The translations under genes were made by a program, and so were the position numbers. A model generated the notes under the pieces. The model worked only from the letters and a program-made list of their open reading frames with translations. It ran no database searches and was not told the origin of the DNA. A DNA stretch of 5,822 nt. Origin: Gammaproteobacteria bacterium (GTDB lineage: Bacteria > Pseudomonadota > Gammaproteobacteria > SZUA-152). This document shows positions 5,402 through 5,822 of the stretch, piece by piece (position 1 is the first letter of the stretch; each line of letters starts with the position of its first letter). Where the stretch lies: the NCBI GenBank assembly GCA_024762755.1, contig JANTGX010000148.1, forward strand, positions 1-5,822. Direction: 5' to 3'.

Positions 5402-5822
5402 CTACAGCAGATCCTTCAATTCGACCATGGAGTCGATCACCGCGTCCGGCTTGGACTCGCGGATGTCAATGCCATGATTGTATCCGTAGCTCATGCAGAC
5501 GATCTGGAATCCTGCGGCACGCGCGGCCTTTACGTCGCTCACCGAGTCGCCGATCATCAGCGACTCCTCCGGCTTTGCACCCAGCTTTTCGGCGGAATAG
5601 AGCAGCGGCAAGGGATCCGGTTTTTTCTTTTCCAGGGTGTCGCCACAGACGATGCTCTCGAAGTAATCATAGATGCCCAGATCCTTGAGCAGGGGGAGGG
5701 TGAACTGAGCCGCCTTGTTGGTCACACAGCCCAGGGGGTAACCCTCGCTCTTCAGGTAGTCCAGGCCTTCGCGCACGCCCGGATAGAGTTTGCTGCGCTT
5801 GCTGGTGTTCTCGGCATAGAGG
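5402..5822 (-). CDS. gph: Phosphoglycolate phosphatase Gph, 3' part
   Basis: The protein is a HAD-superfamily phosphatase that dephosphorylates 2-phosphoglycolate, a product of oxidative DNA repair and, in autotrophs, of Rubisco oxygenation. The window contains the C-terminal 139 residues. The frame is open through the right edge, so the nucleophile motif DxDGT and the cap start lie outside. Visible elements are LYPGVREGLDYL, HAD motif II T in CVTNKAAQF, motif III lysine in KKKPDP, and motif IV GDSVSDVKAARAAGF. These are followed by the Gph-typical YGYNHGIDIRESKPDAVIDS tail. A GTG at 5776 lies in frame, but it is internal to a conserved segment and is not the start. The gene is upstream of trpE in the same direction, with 142 bases between them. 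Gph next to trpE is a familiar arrangement in proteobacteria, and co-transcription is inferred from it. Confidence 0.95.
   Translation of the reverse strand, partial: LYAENTSKRSKLYPGVREGLDYLKSEGYPLGCVTNKAAQFTLPLLKDLGIYDYFESIVCGDTLEKKKPDPLPLLYSAEKLGAKPEESLMIGDSVSDVKAARAAGFQIVCMSYGYNHGIDIRESKPDAVIDSMVELKDLL

Noticed and set aside
4558..5688. 376-codon open frame on the + strand across trpE and gph
   Set aside because: It is antisense to two clearly conserved genes, and its length follows from GC-rich codon use on the other strand. Part of it simply translates repeat copy C.

Overview
This GC-rich window is the anthranilate/tryptophan region of a bacterial chromosome. The organism is most likely a gammaproteobacterium. 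This rests on the order gph-trpE-trpG-trpD-trpC, on a monofunctional TrpC without a fused TrpF, and on TrpG and TrpE motifs of the Pseudomonas type. The genus cannot be fixed from the sequence.

Layout, left to right: the 3' part of a hypothetical multi-pass membrane protein on the + strand (ends 586); a short convergent gap holding a probable intrinsic terminator for the trp genes (615-654); then, all on the - strand, trpC (660-1475), trpD (1572-2588), trpG (2690-3274), a small GxxExxY-family gene (3332-3709), trpE (3763-5259) and the 3' part of gph (5402 to the right edge). Transcription of the main block runs right to left: gph, trpE, GxxExxY, trpG, trpD, trpC. TrpE and TrpG form anthranilate synthase, TrpD adds the phosphoribosyl group, and TrpC closes the indole ring after the TrpF step, which is not encoded here. 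Gph is a housekeeping phosphatase often found upstream of trpE.

The unusual part lies between the genes. Three consecutive junctions (gph/trpE, trpE/trpG, trpG/trpD) each carry a copy of one long imperfect palindrome whose arms are built from ACACGGAG-like modules. In two copies the arms enclose a short loop of 10-19 bases. In the third the arms are split apart and enclose exactly the GxxExxY gene, a predicted small RecB-like (PD-(D/E)XK) nuclease fold protein. In the coding direction every copy has an ATG 6-7 bases after the first arm, at the position used by the GxxExxY gene. This suggests that the short copies are gene-less derivatives of a gene-bearing element, or that the gene was gained in the loop of a palindrome. 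The element borders also supply Shine-Dalgarno sequence, a start context and a stop codon to neighbouring genes.

No gene-free stretch exceeds 300 bases. No RNA gene, CRISPR array or recognisable transposase was found. No promoter could be supported, so the operon promoter is probably upstream of gph, outside the window.
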